A stretch of DNA of 64,000 bases from Cristatella mucedo (GCA_009760855.2 WPIO01000002.1:13441001-13505000); one strand, 5' to 3'. Shown: positions 1 to 15,375, numbered from the stretch's first letter. Numbers and translations are program-made. Notes: generated by a model from the sequence alone, not told the origin.

Positions 1-373
1 ACTTACCTTATAGCATACCACATACAGTATAGCTTGGTTTGCTGCTTTAGTTTGATCCCAACTTTTCGTTGGGCTCACTTAGTTAGACCCCAGCGCCAAT
101 GAAATTGTTCGGGAAACGAGTACTCAAATCGTTGGGCATTGCTGAAGCACACTTAACATTAACCAATTACATTTTGTCGGGGATCTTGGTTCATGAATTC
201 CTTTAATTTTAGCCTCGTCCATGTCCTATTGTAGCACATGCGGTTGCCCATGCGTTTTGTCTCCATATTTTGCACTATCAGAGGTTTCGTGTACTGCATG
301 TGATGATGTTTATACGGTTCTCTTAAACAGTTGTTGGCTGCACAGAAGCTGTCGCCTCGCCAGCGTCCTGCAG

Positions 374-493
374 ACATCGGCGGCTTGTACTTGGCATTGA
401 AAGTAGCTGCGATGACACCGGTGCAGCTATAGTTGATGACCAAGGTCACATACTTGGTGAAGCTCTGCACAGCCAGACAGAAACTCATACTGA
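374..493 (+). CDS. OSGEPL1: OSGEPL1 exon a (first visible)
   Basis: Reads [15 protein letters not shown] and then [19 protein letters not shown], the start of the ASKHA-fold domain. The 3' donor is GA|gtaagt. The frame is open back to a stop at 324-326 with no Met, so the exon begins at an acceptor. The CAG at 371-373 is my choice; 328-330 and 342-344 are alternatives. No first exon with a matching phase was found in 1-373, and it may lie outside the window. Confidence 0.85.
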
Positions 494-3400
494 GTAAGTG
501 CATTTTGTGTGCAAGAAAAATTGATTTTCTTGTGAAAGTTTGTCATGGTGTGGCGTTTGCTTTGCCTCACAGGTAAATTGTATCTGATAAGACTTTATAG
601 TTAGTATTGGTACACAGAGTGCTTGTAAATCATGAGGATGGGTTTTGCGCACATGGCACAGTGTAAACCGCATGCCCAGTAGTTTCTAGAATCGAGTACA
701 TCGATCTAAATTCACAAGAGCTCCGTTGTTTGTCTGTCTTACTGTCCGTAGTTGGTGTCTTTTTGTCGGATACACTAGGCAAATAACTTGGCCACTGCTG
801 ACGTACTCCGAGAAAATCTGTGCTCGGCAAATTGGTTTTCTGACTAGGAACAACACCTAAGACCATGAACACGAGAATTATGTCATGTCTGTGAGCTTTG
901 GTTGAAAAGTGGGAAGTCTCACGGCCTAATTCTTTTTTGATAACCATCTTTTGCAGTGGTAAAACTTTGCAATAAGTAGCATTAGGTCCACTACAACTGC
1001 CACGAGCTGTTTTGCAATTGTCAATGACACTGTACTAGCTGGTGAAACCTGGATACGAAATTGCTCTGCACACGTCCCTTGAATACGGCTCACCAATTCG
1101 ACAGCTAATCTTATTTGCATGTTTTTGTGTGTGTAGGATAATATATTCGATATTGCTTTTGAGAGCGATTTCCATTCTCCATTGCATCCTTTGCATGCAG
1201 CCTGCTTGTCATTGACTGTAGATTTGTTCATGCCTTTGCTGAATGGCCGGTTTAGTTGTATATTGTCCTGCAGCTAGCTTTTTGGTGCCATCATTAATAG
1301 CTCAGAGATAATGTTATTTGTGTGCCAGGCTCGTTGCAGCATTTAGTGATCAGGTAGGTAGCCCGTTTATTCATCTGTAGTCCCTCTGTTTTTAGTGATT
1401 GCACTGGCTGTCTCATTACATGTCTGTGGTGCCTCCTCATTTACTGCTGTTCCAGAAAAGCCTGTTATTAGTATCGAATAGCCAGTTTTGGTGTTCTTTG
1501 TTTTAGAATGGGCGGTATTATACCAGTTGTTGCTCGTGATATGCATAAACTTGCAATCGATGCTGTGGTCACGGAAGCACTGAGGCAAGCTGGCAAAACG
1601 ATCAATGTAAGCCGCTGTTCATAGCCTGGGAGTTTAATTAATTGACGGTTTTTTCTTTATTTTGCAGTCTAGTTTGCTGAGTTTGCCTCATTTAGAAAAT
1701 CAAGGAATCAATAATTTTGTCTTATGTTGGTCATGTGATCTTGAATGATGCAAAATAATTTTGTTGCTGTCAGGGACTCATCACTCATCTTATGTTCGGA
1801 TGCTTTTCTCCATTATGATTTTTGTTGGGTTATTTTCCACCTGACTTTAAAATTGCTTAGTGAAAACTTGGAATAGGATTGCCATGCAGCCCATTAGTAT
1901 TTGTTGCATGTGGCCTTGCTATCGAATAGTGTGTGGTCTTCTATATTATTTCTATTGCGCCGAGCTAGTTTGGCCCAGTGGTAAAGGTGCTTGCCTCGAG
2001 CCAAGGTCAAGGTGAATGTATTTAATGATCGAGGTCATGAGGTCTAGCCCCGCTACATATGTGAAGGGCCTGTGCAGATGCAGTCTAGCTGTAATCTGCA
2101 GCTTTTTTTTGCATCTCAGGATCTTGATGCAGTGGCAACTACTGTGGAGCCGGGACTGACTCTGTCACTGCTCGTTGGATTGAACTATACGAAACAGCTT
2201 CTGGCCCAAAGCAGGTAGTGAAAGAAAGTTAAAGTAGGCAAGATAAGCATCTCTTTCTTTGTGTGAACATGCAGACTATAAAAGATATTTGACAGCTGAT
2301 GGCCGACAGCATAACTTGATTACCTTTTCTGCTGTGTTATGCAGTATGTTACTTTGCATTTAGAATGTCTTAGCACTCTGCTCAGTAACCGTGATCTAGC
2401 TTTGATCAGGTTATTTAGGTAGTGCTGTTGTGCAATTTACCATCGCGTTGCCTGTGGTAGTTAAGTCCGGAGCATTGCAGCCTTCTCCATAGCTGTTCTT
2501 TTAGATGGCTACATGCAGTGACACCGTGTTGACCTATCTCATTTGCTTTTATGCTATTTTGTCGGATTCATACTACTCAATGAGGCTGGTGTCACATCAA
2601 ATCATGTGACACCTGGTAGCCAAGCTGCTATGCCTTTTGTCATTTTTTTTATCTTGTCGTTAGTACATGCAAAATAGAGGCTGATAAAATTGGTATGCAG
2701 CCATCAGTAAACGCCAACTAGCATGTGCCATCTAGGACTTTGCATGCTGAGCCAGTTTCAGGCTTTTTTCGCATGGTGCATGGGTCTTTCCTGGAGGTAA
2801 GGTGCTCACAGTTCACGACTGAGTTTGTTGGTTTGAGTCCTGCACCATGCACTTCTTTATTGCTCACTGCAAGCAGGATGGATAGCTGCTAAGGCCCCTC
2901 TGCTGCTATTTAAATGAGGCTGTTGAATCAGCTAACCTATACTTTTACTCCTGTGTGAAATGCGGACACTAAGCAAGATTATCCGTCTATTTGTTTGCCA
3001 ACCAATTACAAAAACAAGTTCTTTAGATGAATTTGGAGTAGCTCAGTATACCAAATGATACCATATCTACCATATATGCACCTGAATTAAACTTTACGGC
3101 ATTAGCTCTGTTGATTAGAAAAAGGCACCAGCCTGAAGATCAAGTAAATGCTGATGTGCATTCCGACCTGGAATGTGTACCACCACCACGGCCTAGACCT
3201 GATTTTGAGTTGCCTTCGTTGAGAAGGTCGAGCGATATTGTATCAGTTCTGTGTTGCAGTGGGAATTTTTTATGGAGTACATATATCTTTATACAGTTGT
3301 ATTCACTTAGATATATGCATGCACATGCAGTGCATACTTTGTTTGCCTCTTATGCATCTGCACTCCCCATCGTTGTTTGGCCCAGTGGTAAGATGATCGC

Positions 3401-6196
3401 CTTTAACGATCACGATCGTAGATTCGAGCCCTTCAGCAAATGTAAAAACCTGGATTGAGATTAAAAGCTCTCCTAAGGTGCTGTATAAATGAATGTATAT
3501 ATTTATATACATATATATATAAGTTGAAACACAACTGTGTGAAATTGTTTAGCCTTTGCAGGCAAATTTAGAAGCCCTCGGATATTTGAGGTAACCAAAC
3601 TAGCATGTCTGTGACAACAGCCATCTGTACCGATGGCTGCTGCTTTAACACTCTGGCAGATGTCTAGTCATGCGGTTATCTCTGAGTAAATGTAGTTATA
3701 ATGATAATAATCACATTTGTTTAACTCCCTAAGAGAGCTAAATCTTTCTATCGGCCCTTTACTTGTGGTGGAGCAGACGCATATCAAATGGCTAGCGATC
3801 TCCTTTTCCTTTTTGTCACGTGTCTGCTTCTTTCTGAATCGATCTGTAGCCGCCGTGATGCATGAATGGGTGTCTCATGCACGGTGCATTTTTTTGCAGG
3901 ATACCGTTTATCCCGATTCATCATATGGAAGCTCATGCATTAACAGTGCGCATGCTCCGCAGGTGGGTACCACACTGTTTGGATTCGGTCTCAGCTGTCG
4001 ATTGTATGCCGAAAGCTTACACGATAGCCAGCAAATGATATGAGAAGACTTTTATGAGCATGCCTCTTCACTGCTTCTGTGACTTTGTTATGTGCACCCG
4101 TATGATGTTGTCTTATGCCAAGGTCTAGGCTACCCAGTCTTTAGCTATAATGGGGCTGAATGCCACGGTGCACGTGGCATTTTTGTCTCTGAGGGCTGTT
4201 AGTCCCTCTGAACTTCAATGCTTGTATCAAGGTCGTGCTTGTGTAGAACATTTATCAACCTGAGGCAGCACCTGCCGCTGCTGATGCTGCTGAAGGAGTC
4301 TCGGGGGAGGGGCTCAGTATGCTGGAGCTTCAGACCGTTGAGCAGCAGGCACATGATCTGATGGCCAATTTTGCTGCTAATCCACCTTCAGGTATGTGTA
4401 AATACCTAGTTACAAGCTTATACTTTGAGCAACAGCAAAGCAAGTGTGCTGGTTTTTGTGCAGCCCTGATTTGGAGCACGGAGTAAGGTGCTCACCTTTA
4501 ACGACCGAGGTAGTGGGGTCGAGCCTAGGTGGCATAGGGAAAGCGAATAGAAGAGGCTGGGTTCTCTTAGGGAGCTATACATATGTACTATTTTTGTATT
4601 TGTATTTCGTGGCTCGTTTGGTCCCGTCGTGCTCTTATAGGTGAGTGATACCGAATGAATGCCTGATCTTTTGTTGTTTTTTTGGTCGTTTAGGCATGTC
4701 ACATTTCCCTTTCTCGTGCTTTTGATGAGCGGTGGACATTGCTTGCTAACTGTCGTCAATGGCGTGACAGATTTCTTGCTACTCGGCACGAATATCGACG
4801 ACTCGCCTGGCGACCTGCTCGACAAGGTGATAAGCCTTTTCGTTGTCATGTCATGATGCTAGTCGCTTATGGAGTGACTAACCACAAAGCAGTGTGGTTG
4901 CAAGAACATCTACGCTGCCAGCCTACTGCCAGTTTTGAGTGCTGATCTCGATTTGCATGTGAGCTTCTTGTGAGGCAAGCAGTGCAAAGATTGAGATACT
5001 CTGTTGGCACAGTGTGTGCAGGTATATGTAATTCCCTAAAAGTCTTGATGATTTGCAAGCAATACATTAGCTCGAAAGCTGCAGTTGGAGCGAGCAGTTA
5101 CTGTTCGCCGTGCAGATTAATGATTCTTCACGTCTACCACGGGGCAGCTGTTGAGTAGTGATGCTGTATCGTGCAGCAATTTGGCGATCCTGAGTACGGT
5201 CAAAAGTTTCTGCACAGGACAGTTTTTATTGTTGCTTCATTAAAATTGTGCTGTTCGAGGTCTGTCGATTGATTCAAGCAGGCCGTGTATCTCTGAGATC
5301 CCCAGAGGTATTTGCTCCACAGCTCGACGTCTTGAGTAAAGTCAGTAAGCCATTTATTATTTCTTATTGATAGCTCTGTTGAATCGGACAGCTGTAAATC
5401 TGGTTAAGTTTGTAGGGGCTGTCTCAACTTCGACATGCCTATTTCTGAAACGCATCATCTCCTGTTTGCTTACTTTAATCCTTTTGCAAGAGCAGCCGAT
5501 GTCATCTGCACTCGTGTACGTGCACCTACCAGGTGCTAGCATGCTATACGATTGCAGACAGCACGGCGGCTGAAACTGAAGGGTCTTGCCGAATGTCAAG
5601 GTCTGAGTGGAGGTGCCGCTATCGAGCGGCTGGCCAGCCAAGGAAGACCTGATGCGTTCCAGTTTCCGGCTGTCATGACGCAGCTGAGGGACTGCAATTT
5701 TTCGTTTGCCGGCCTCAAATTCTCTGCTAAGAAGCTGATCGAGGAGCAAGAAGTCGTGCACAGTGAGTGCGCCGCACCGCACCGCACCCCACCCCCGCAT
5801 AGCGGCCATTGCATGCTCACCTGCAGTGGTGGCAGCTGACAATCGTGTGCAGCAGCAGTATCGTGGTGCGGCCGGCCGTGACTCTTTGTTTCCGAAAGGA
5901 GTGGCGAGCACAATTTCATGAGGCAATGAGGCCGGCTATCGCTTATAGCTGTACCCGCTAATTCCAGACACAGCAGCCGACGAGATAATCCCTTCGGCAG
6001 CAGATTTGTGTGCATCTCTCCAGCATGCCGTACTGAAGCACATGGCGACGCGGCTGCAACGAGCCTTCATATATTGCGAACAAAGAAAGTTCCTACCACA
6101 GGCTTCCAAGGTGCTGGTAAGGCTGGCTGCTCACAGAAGACCACCGGAACCGAGGGAGCTACGTGTCTCTGAGCACCTATGTGCGTGTGGGTGTGC

Positions 6197-6290
<94 letters not shown>

Positions 6291-6323
6291 CTTGTATGTA
6301 TATATACCTTTTTATATATATAT

Positions 6324-6365
<42 letters not shown>

Positions 6366-6638
6366 ATATATATATACCTTATATATATATATATATATAC
6401 CATATATACTATATATATATAATTCATTTGTATAGCACCCCATGAGAACCTAATCTCTATTTAGGCACTTCACATGAGCCTCGGGGCTCGAGCCCACAAA
6501 AAATCCGTATTGTTTCTGTTTACGATGTTCGCAAGAACTTCGATTTCCGGAAGAATTCTCCAGCAGACAATGAACGCACATGAGCGCTTTATGTCGGGAC
6601 GCGAAAATGTGTGTGTGTGTGTGTGCGCGTGTGTGTTG

Positions 6639-6694
<56 letters not shown>

Positions 6695-9600
6695 TGTGTT
6701 TGTACTTGCGGTGTATTTGTTTATGCATGTTGATTTAAGTTCTTGTACATTGCGGGGTTCTTGGTACTGCTATGGTGATCTTATCTTAAGTTGTCAGCAA
6801 GTCATGCAGTCATCTTTAACCAAACGCTGGCATACTTAAGTGAAGGATGGGCCAAACCGTGGCCCAGGCCCGGAGCAGCCATTTTTAGGAACGCTGAGAG
6901 TTCCGCACTTGGCCGGAGCATGCTTATCGGGCCGGTCAAAGGGGCTAGCTCGGGCCTGCACACTTTCAAGCCTTCAAAGGCGTATTATGAAGCTAAAGCA
7001 TGCGTGTGGCTTTTAAAAGCACTGTGCCCGGTAGCTTGTACAGAAGCCTCCCATCTAAAAAAAAACTTATGCTCAGGGCCATACAATATTTACGCCAGCC
7101 GGCCATATGATCGTCGGACAACGGGCACAATAAAAAATTGAAAATAAAATATAATTCATTTGTATAGCACCCTAAGAGAACTCAATCTCTATTCAGATGC
7201 TTCACATATGCCACGGGGCTCGAGTCCACGACCTCTGCCAGACCTTGGTCGGAGCGAGTGCCGTAACTGCTGGGCCAAACGAGAGTCCACGACGTACCCT
7301 GCTGGTAAATAAAGCTGTCACATAACGGCCGTCGAGCACATGGAATGCTTAGGGTTTGAAGCCAGTTGATATCAGCATTTTGGTTTCTCTTTCTCATTTC
7401 TCATTTTATTGCAGGTTCTCTCTTTCTCATTCTGGTATCTTGCCACTCTTTGTGGCACCTTCCTCAGTGTTGCTAAGCTTTGCCTCGTCTGCAGTGGCAG
7501 CCATTTGGGAGCATGACCAGCGGCTGGCTCACTCAAACTGCCGCTCCAAGTCTGCTGCTCAAGCTGTGTTGGGATTTTGCTTATTGTATGCTGCTGTATT
7601 GTATTTGTATAATATTGCTAACGTATGGCATTGCAATTTTGCTTATACGAGTAGTATGTATAGTAGTATATAGTATAGTAGTAGTATATAGTATATAGTA
7701 TGTATAGTAGTATATAGTATAGTATAGTAGTATGAGAAGTATGTTTATTTTGCATTTGCTGCTCGATACCTGTGCACGCCGTGTCTTCCACAAGAGGCAG
7801 CAAGAAGGCAGCATCGTATTTGCTTGCAGGTGCTATCCGGTGGTGTCGCAAGCAACAGCTACTTCCGCCGTGGCTTGCAAGACGTTTGCTCCAGCTTCGG
7901 CTGCGAAGTGATTTGCCCGCCTCCTCGCCTGTGTACGGACAACGGTGTGATGGTCGCCTGGTGAGTACTGACCTGGCGCTGTCGTCGGATCTTAGCTGGA
8001 AGTGAAGGCACCTGGCAGAATGCTGACGTTTGGAGGCCAGATGCTGCCAGCAGCTGCATCGTCATCTTGCTAGCCTTGCGGGCAAAGGCACTGCAGAGCT
8101 AGAGAGCTGTGGTTTTCCTGCAGGGGTCTTTTACAGTCATCTCATTACTTCTTGCCAATGTAAAGAGTGGGCTGATTCAGGCAGCCTCATTTCTTAGGCG
8201 GCAAAAGAGCCTCAGTGGGCAGTAGCTTGCACCAACGTGTGCAGTAAAGAATAGTAAAGTATTGCCTTCTGTATGGCTTTCACTGGGCCTAGAAGTGTGA
8301 ACAACTTAAGGCGGTATTCTCAGCGCTACCTTTTTACTCGGTTGCTTTGAGATACTTTTGCACTGATTGAGCTAAAGACTATTTTGGTATATTTTGATGC
8401 AACTTCCTGCCCTTCTGATACAATTCGCCATTTTAGAAGAGTGTTTGTAGTAAGCGCCATTATAGCAATGCTCATAAAAATGTTATGGATGCACCTTGTA
8501 TGTTTCTAACGGGAAAACAGCATCTCCTAGCATCGTCTGCTAGGTACATCCTCAGCAATGGTCAGGCAATGAGACTTTACGAGTTTGCTAGGTCAGCCAT
8601 GTTTTCGATAAGGTGCAAGAACATGATGCCATGGTAGATGCAAAAAGCAACCACCGAGTGCCGTTTTTTATATAAAGAATGAATTAAACATTTGCTTGGT
8701 TTGCCATTTACATGCTCTTGATTTAATCCTTTCGTAAATTTTAATTTGAGCTCTTTAATAACCGGCTATTATTGAGGTATATTTTACCCTAAGGTCAGCT
8801 GATGTCCGGAATGCAGTTTCTATGGGTATTTATTTATCAGAAGTGTAGTTATATGTCTTTTTGTTCCTAATTTGTAATTGAATTCTTGCATAGTTTGGGT
8901 GCTACGTCTTGCCTACAGTTGCATGTGTGTGCTTCTTAGTGTCTCCTGCCTCAACTGTTCCTGAAGAAAGTGCCAAATGCAGGTCGTCGAGGTATATTTT
9001 TTTTAAAAGACGATACTTGTAAGTTTAGTTAATAGTACTTTGCACAAGCCTAATGATGTTACCATTGGCTGAGTGCCAGGATTTTAATCTCGGGCAAGAT
9101 GTGAACAATTTTTTAATGTAGGGGGTAGGGCCCGAAAGATTTTCATGTGGACGGGGCTTAACCCACAGTAAATGAAAAATTAAAAAATAGATTAACAGTA
9201 AAAAAATGGAGCAAAATCATAGTGTTTTTTTGATACAAACTTTTGTGATTAGACTTTTGGTCATCGATCGAGTGGAATTTAGACATAATTTCTGTGATGG
9301 TGACGGTGAGGGATTGGAGTAGTGGTCACTGCTCCGCTGTAGGGGGTGGGAAGGAAGAGGAAGGAGAATATCCCCTAGCCACCATCTTGTGGTCATCTCA
9401 TGCCGCTGGGTACAGTACCTCTACTTTGTTAAAAGCCTAAAGATATTGCCAAACCAGCTCAGCTGGCATATTTTTTCACATCCGTTATGCAGATCCTGTT
9501 GGCTGCACGTGCTGTTTTCCACAGTGTGGATTCTTCTTCGCAATCATAACTTATAATGGGGGTTATCGACCGGGGTTCATAAAAACCCACAATACCTGTT

Positions 9601-12600
9601 GGTTTATTGTTATTTCAGACTCGCGAAGTTGTCGGTCCAGCATTGTACACGAAGGTAAATGTACATTGCTGGCCAAAAAATCCATAGATCATGGAAATCA
9701 AGATACTGTATAACTTCAAATACTTCAGTGTTTTAGTAACTGCAGGTCAACAAAATGTTTCCAAAAACACAGAAATTGCACCGCTTAACAAAAAATATCA
9801 AAATCTATAAAATCTGTGAAAATGTATCTGTAACAAAACTGGTGCATGGTACCACCCTAGTCTTCTTGCCCGGGATAAAAAAAAATGCAATCAGTGTGTT
9901 TTGCAGTTTTTTGACCAACTTATGGCTTCCGATACAGTCGTGATTTTCGAAGGATATTTTTTAATAGCTCACTCAGAACAATGCAAAGTAAGATTTATGG
10001 ACAGCACAAAGTGTCCGGCCTCTGTACGAGTGCAGCTTCACTGTGTCCAGCATGTCCTAGTCACGGATAAGGTTGTGAAGAACTCTTACTTTGTGCATGC
10101 ACAAGCATGAGCTGGATTCGATGTGGCTGGATATGATGCAAGGAGTTGTTGGAGTGAAAGACGAAGGGCGAACCGCCCAAAAGCATTTTCTGATTAGCTA
10201 AATTTTAAGAATTCTGTTGAGTAACTGCTTGGTTTGCCAAGTGCATATACTAAATTGAACCTGCATCTCGGAATCTCAGTGGACTCTTTAATACATGCAG
10301 ATAACCATGGTCGTAGGTTTTCCAAGCATCCTGTAGTAAAATGTACAATTTTCCATAGCTCTCTTTCCATCAGGAACCGTAGTTGGATTGTTTCTTGCTG
10401 CAACAATTATTTGCATTATCTCGGACCATGTGTGATCTAGGTCTGTGCGTGAACGACACCGGACCTCTCAAACATTAGCCATTCTCGAATGAGTGCCTAA
10501 AGCAGCCGTTAAGATGGATTTTCGTGGGGTGTTATGCTTAGCACCTCCCATGACTTCTACGTATCTGTGTTCTGTTGGTGCAACCAAAATATGTTCTTCG
10601 AAAACCGTACTCGTTTCCAAACTGCTTTTAACCTCCAGGCAAGTTTATCTAGCATCTGTTAGTTTTTTGCCTTAATTTAAATAAAATTAAGCCTTATTTT
10701 AAGATCTCGTCTTAATTCTCCAGCTCCATTCATTGTTTGGGCAATGACTGTATATGTGTGTGCATATGCAGTGCAAGCACCTAAAAATTCACACACCATG
10801 GAATTCAACACACGTTTCAAATGTTGAAGAGTTTTACAGAATCAGTGCCCAAAAATACCACCTCAGGGTAGGATTAATATGGATAAGTAACGAACGTAGC
10901 GAATTGTGCATGCTGCCCTCTTTGTTAGCCTACAGTGTGCAAACAGCTTGCAGCATTAATTTGTTTAGTGACTTTACATGGGTTCAGAGACAGTGTGGTT
11001 TTTTGATGGATAGGTTTTGCCAGCACATCAGAACACGGCAAAGTAAGATTTTTCGAATAGGCCGAGTATCCCCATTATAAAATGCATCTCAACGACTGTG
11101 TTGGGCACTAGTTGAGGAATTTTCAAGGTTTTTTTTACATCCGGTTTTATGCATATGCTAGCGTTGTTGAGACCTTGTTCTCGACTACTATTCAATAAGT
11201 TGTTATTTCAGTTGGAGCACGAAACTAACCATGTTTGAACCCGATGATGAAAACAGGAGCTATGGCCTTATGAAACTGCTGTAGAAGTCTTGGGGCAAAC
11301 ACCTGACGTGCCAAAACTACAGTGATCTGCATCACAAGCATTACAAAATTTCCATTGAGATTACGGAAATGTGTTCCGGTTTAGTATATGTATTTGGCAA
11401 ATCGAGAGACTGGAGACGTATGAAATTGTTCGACAACTTTATTTAATTCCGGGTCACCAGAAAACGTCGCTTTAGTTTTTATTTGTAACCTGCCGTCGAT
11501 TTCTTGCCGTGTTTTTGGGCCATGTCAGTACTTTGGTTGTGTATTATACTTGAGATGGCATGTTTCAACCCCCCATGATTGCTGAAAAATGTCCGATGTG
11601 GTTTTTGACATTCAGTACTCATATAGTCAGGTATGTACTCATAAACCGTCGGCCCTCGTTTATCGCAGTTAATCAGTTCCAGACTCTAACTCGATAAGTG
11701 AATTTCCGAGAAGTGGGATTCTTTGTTTACAAATCGAATATTTTTGTATTTAGAGCATAGAAAACATGTTCACGACCCTCTAAACACGGTTTTCAACGTT
11801 ATTAGAGCCCTCTGGACGAGAAATAATACCCTATTAGTCACCATTGCACTCGTATTACCCAATATATTAGACAAAATAAGAGACAATGAGACATATTAGA
11901 CGTTTCAAATATCATATTATTATCAGTGAACATTTAATTACATACACAGTTCTTACATACAACCATTAACCTTTGGAAATAGTGCAACTTGTTGAATATA
12001 GTGCAACTTGTGTGAGGCTGAGCCAATCAGTGGCCGTTGTAGGAAGAGGATAGGATAGCTAATAAGTAAACAGCATGCACTGATTGGCTTGGTTTCACCA
12101 CACCCGATATTTTCGGGAAAGCAGTTCTTGCCCATGCTCAAGGAGTGGTCAAGCGACTGCACCTGTCGTTGAAGGATTTTCGGGGGTTCTCGAATGCATA
12201 GGTCTACAGTCTATACGTAAGCGATTTTAATTGTAATACAGGGGTGTATAATTTACTCAGACAACCGAGCGAGCTGTATTATTTTCATTATCCCGATCAA
12301 ATTTTTAATGAAAGTATTTGAAAAATCATAATAGAGTGAAGCCGTGGAAGTTAAAACTCGAAGTGGCTAGGGACGACTGTACTTGGTACCCCAAAAGTTG
12401 TTATGCCTGCTACCAGCCAACAGGTCACTATTTCACACAGAGCACCCTAGATTTATATCGGATCTAAATCAGTACCAGTTTCTGTCATGCAGAAGCAAAG
12501 AAATGTATAATTGCATATAATTTATTGGGTACGATCAATAACTAGTTGAGGCGCCATTACTTTTGATAACTGCATCCAATAGCCTCGGCATTGACTTCAC

Positions 12601-15281
12601 TAGCTTATAATAATAATAATAATGATAATAATAATAACAATAATACACTTGATAAAGTGCCCTCAGAGAACTCAATCTCTTTCTGGGCGCTTTACATTTG
12701 CTGCAAAGGGAAATGCAATTGACTGGTGAGTAATATCATGCTTGATAAACAAACAACATGAATAACATTGTTAGGGGTGACATGCACAGGGTCAGCATGC
12801 AAATGTGTTTAGTGGCAGCATGCACAGTGTCAGCACGCATTAGTACGTGAAGGACGCATCACAGGGACCCACTAAATGCTGTCCGGAGGAATCTGCATAG
12901 CAATCCTTCAACACCATGAAGAACTAGCAGGGTTTCTTGCACCAGAAAACTTTGAATCTTATACCATGGTCAGCTTCATCTCACAGTTCAATTGGGTTCA
13001 AGTCCGGCTTTTCCTTGGCCACTGCATGACCTCAATTGGCTCGAAGCCGTAGTCGGCAGGTTTGTGAAAAACTCCTTAACCGCCAGAGTAGTGTGTTTCG
13101 GACCGGTGTCATGCTGCCAACGGAAATCGAGCCCGTGAAGAGTGTTAGGAGATGGCAAGCCGACATTCTGCACAAAGTCGAGATGTACATGTTAATTCAT
13201 GATTCCTTTGATCCAACGCAGCCGCCCAACAATGAAAGTAGAAAAGCAACCCGTGCGCCATTGCACTGCCACCACAGAATTTCACTGTCTTTTGCAGGCA
13301 ACTGTCAACGTTCACACTTCACTCATTCGCCGGCGAGCGTACTTCCTCCTGCGCAGATTTCCTTCCTCGTAGCTAAAGAGACTGAATTTGGGCTAATCGC
13401 TGCACACCACTCTGCTCCTCAGCGTAGCTGTCCAGTGATCGCATCGGCCGGCAAAATCCAGCCTTGCTTTTTTGTGCTGCACCGTCGTCAACAATGGCTT
13501 TCACTTGGCCCTTTCACCCTTGCATTCATTGCTTGTTCATTAAGCCGCCTGCTCACGGTGTTTTGGCGTACAATCGTCCTGGTAGTTTGGCTGAGACAGT
13601 GGCACAGTGCATTTTAGCACAGGCTAAAGTTCACGTGTCCTTCGCGGCCATGCTTTTCGGGAGTCTTCTCTCGAATAAGTTACTTGAGCCCAACCTGAAT
13701 GAGGCAGTGCTTCAGCGTTACCACGATCCAGATGTTTCCTAATAGTGTTTCAAACAGTGCTCTCTGAGGTCTTCAGCTGCCTCATAAAAAATAAATACAA
13801 TTCATTTGCATAGCGCCCCAAGAGAACTTCATCTCTATTCCGCACTTCACATTTTTTGTCTGTGTGCGCTCGCTTGTGCGTGCGTGCGTGTGCGTGCGTG
13901 TGTGTTGGCACACGAACTTTTGCGAGGCGCACGAACTTTTTCGCACACCCTGGGAATCAACACAAAACTCAAGCATTGCAGTGTTCTACAGAATCAGGCC
14001 AATGTGGGTCCGGAAACAGTACCTTTTTGGAAAGATGTATTGTATAGCACCATTAGAACATGGCGACATAAGAATTTTGGATGCCCCAAATATCCCCTTC
14101 TCGAACCATTCATCTTGACCCTTGTTTCGGCCACTTCTTCAGTAGTGGACGAGGTTAGAGACGTCCGGTTTTGCTCATTTGTTGACAGAGGCCAGTCTTG
14201 ATTTGAGACTATTCAAGAAATCGATAGTGCAGTCAGAGTAAGAAACTTGGCAGCCACGTTTCATGATAAAGAAGAGCTGAGGAACAGTATAAAACTGCTT
14301 TAGAAGTCTTTGCCACAACAACTTTTCAAATAAGTAATTACAATGCAAGAAACGTTGAGATGAAACATAGTTAAGATGTGTTCTTCGGCTGCACGGTCGA
14401 TTCTTTCCTCATGTATCTGCTGAATCGACGATTTCTTGGATTGTAGCTCCACGTAAAGAACAATGTAGTGCAAACAGCATGAAGCTGAAACGGTGATTAG
14501 TCGCTGTGTGTTACTTTATGTTTGCAAAGTTATAAACCAGTGTGTAGCCAACGTGTTTAGCAGCAATCCCCGAGGCGTGTGAATGCACTCTATCCCAAAA
14601 AAGGATAGCAGTTTTAGGACTGAGCTTGTGTTCACCGCATGAGAGCTTGTTCTATAAAGCCCTTGACTGCCTTCAAGCAGAATAAATAAAAATAACAATA
14701 GTAATAATAAGGCGATTGTATGGCACTGAAGAGAACCAAATCTCTCTTTAAGTATTTTACACTCACTGCAAGAGTAGCAATTACCAAGGCGTGTGCAAAA
14801 GTACACAAATTTCGTGCTTAAGCAGCAAACAAATACCCACGAGAAAACTCACGGCGGCTCTTTAGTAGGACCTACGATTAGTCACATGCACTGAATAATG
14901 CACAGTTAAACGTGCAAAGCACTCTTAAACAAATAAGTCAAGTTCACTGGGGCGTAGGACAAGCTGAGCAGATCAGATGAATCTTTAGCTGCGATTTAAA
15001 TGGCGGAAAGTTAGTGCAGGTAGCCATTGAAGCCGGAATAGAGCTACATGCTTTCGGGGCAAACAAACTGAAGGATGACAAAGATTTCAATTTGGCTGAG
15101 GCTGAGCTGAGGGGCGACTGGCAGCCGAGGAGCCTGTGGTGGGAGAGCGTACTGGAGATTAAGAGGTTGGATATAGGTAGGACCGTTATAGCCCTCGAGG
15201 TAAGGAGCTCGCTCCTCACGACTGAGTTCATGGATTCGAATTTTGCAGTGGGCGATCCTTTGTAGCCAACTGCAAGCAGTG

Positions 15282-15375
<94 letters not shown>

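Noticed and set aside
159-503. 114-codon - ORF at the window start
   Set aside because: Shadow of OSGEPL1 exon a, whose conserved SCDDT motif reads on +.
6006-6839. ORFs reading [12 protein letters not shown] and HTHTHT
   Set aside because: Translations of GT and AT microsatellites.
13036-13617. 193-codon + ORF
   Set aside because: It is the antisense of the Tc1 transposase pseudogene, whose motifs read on the - strand.
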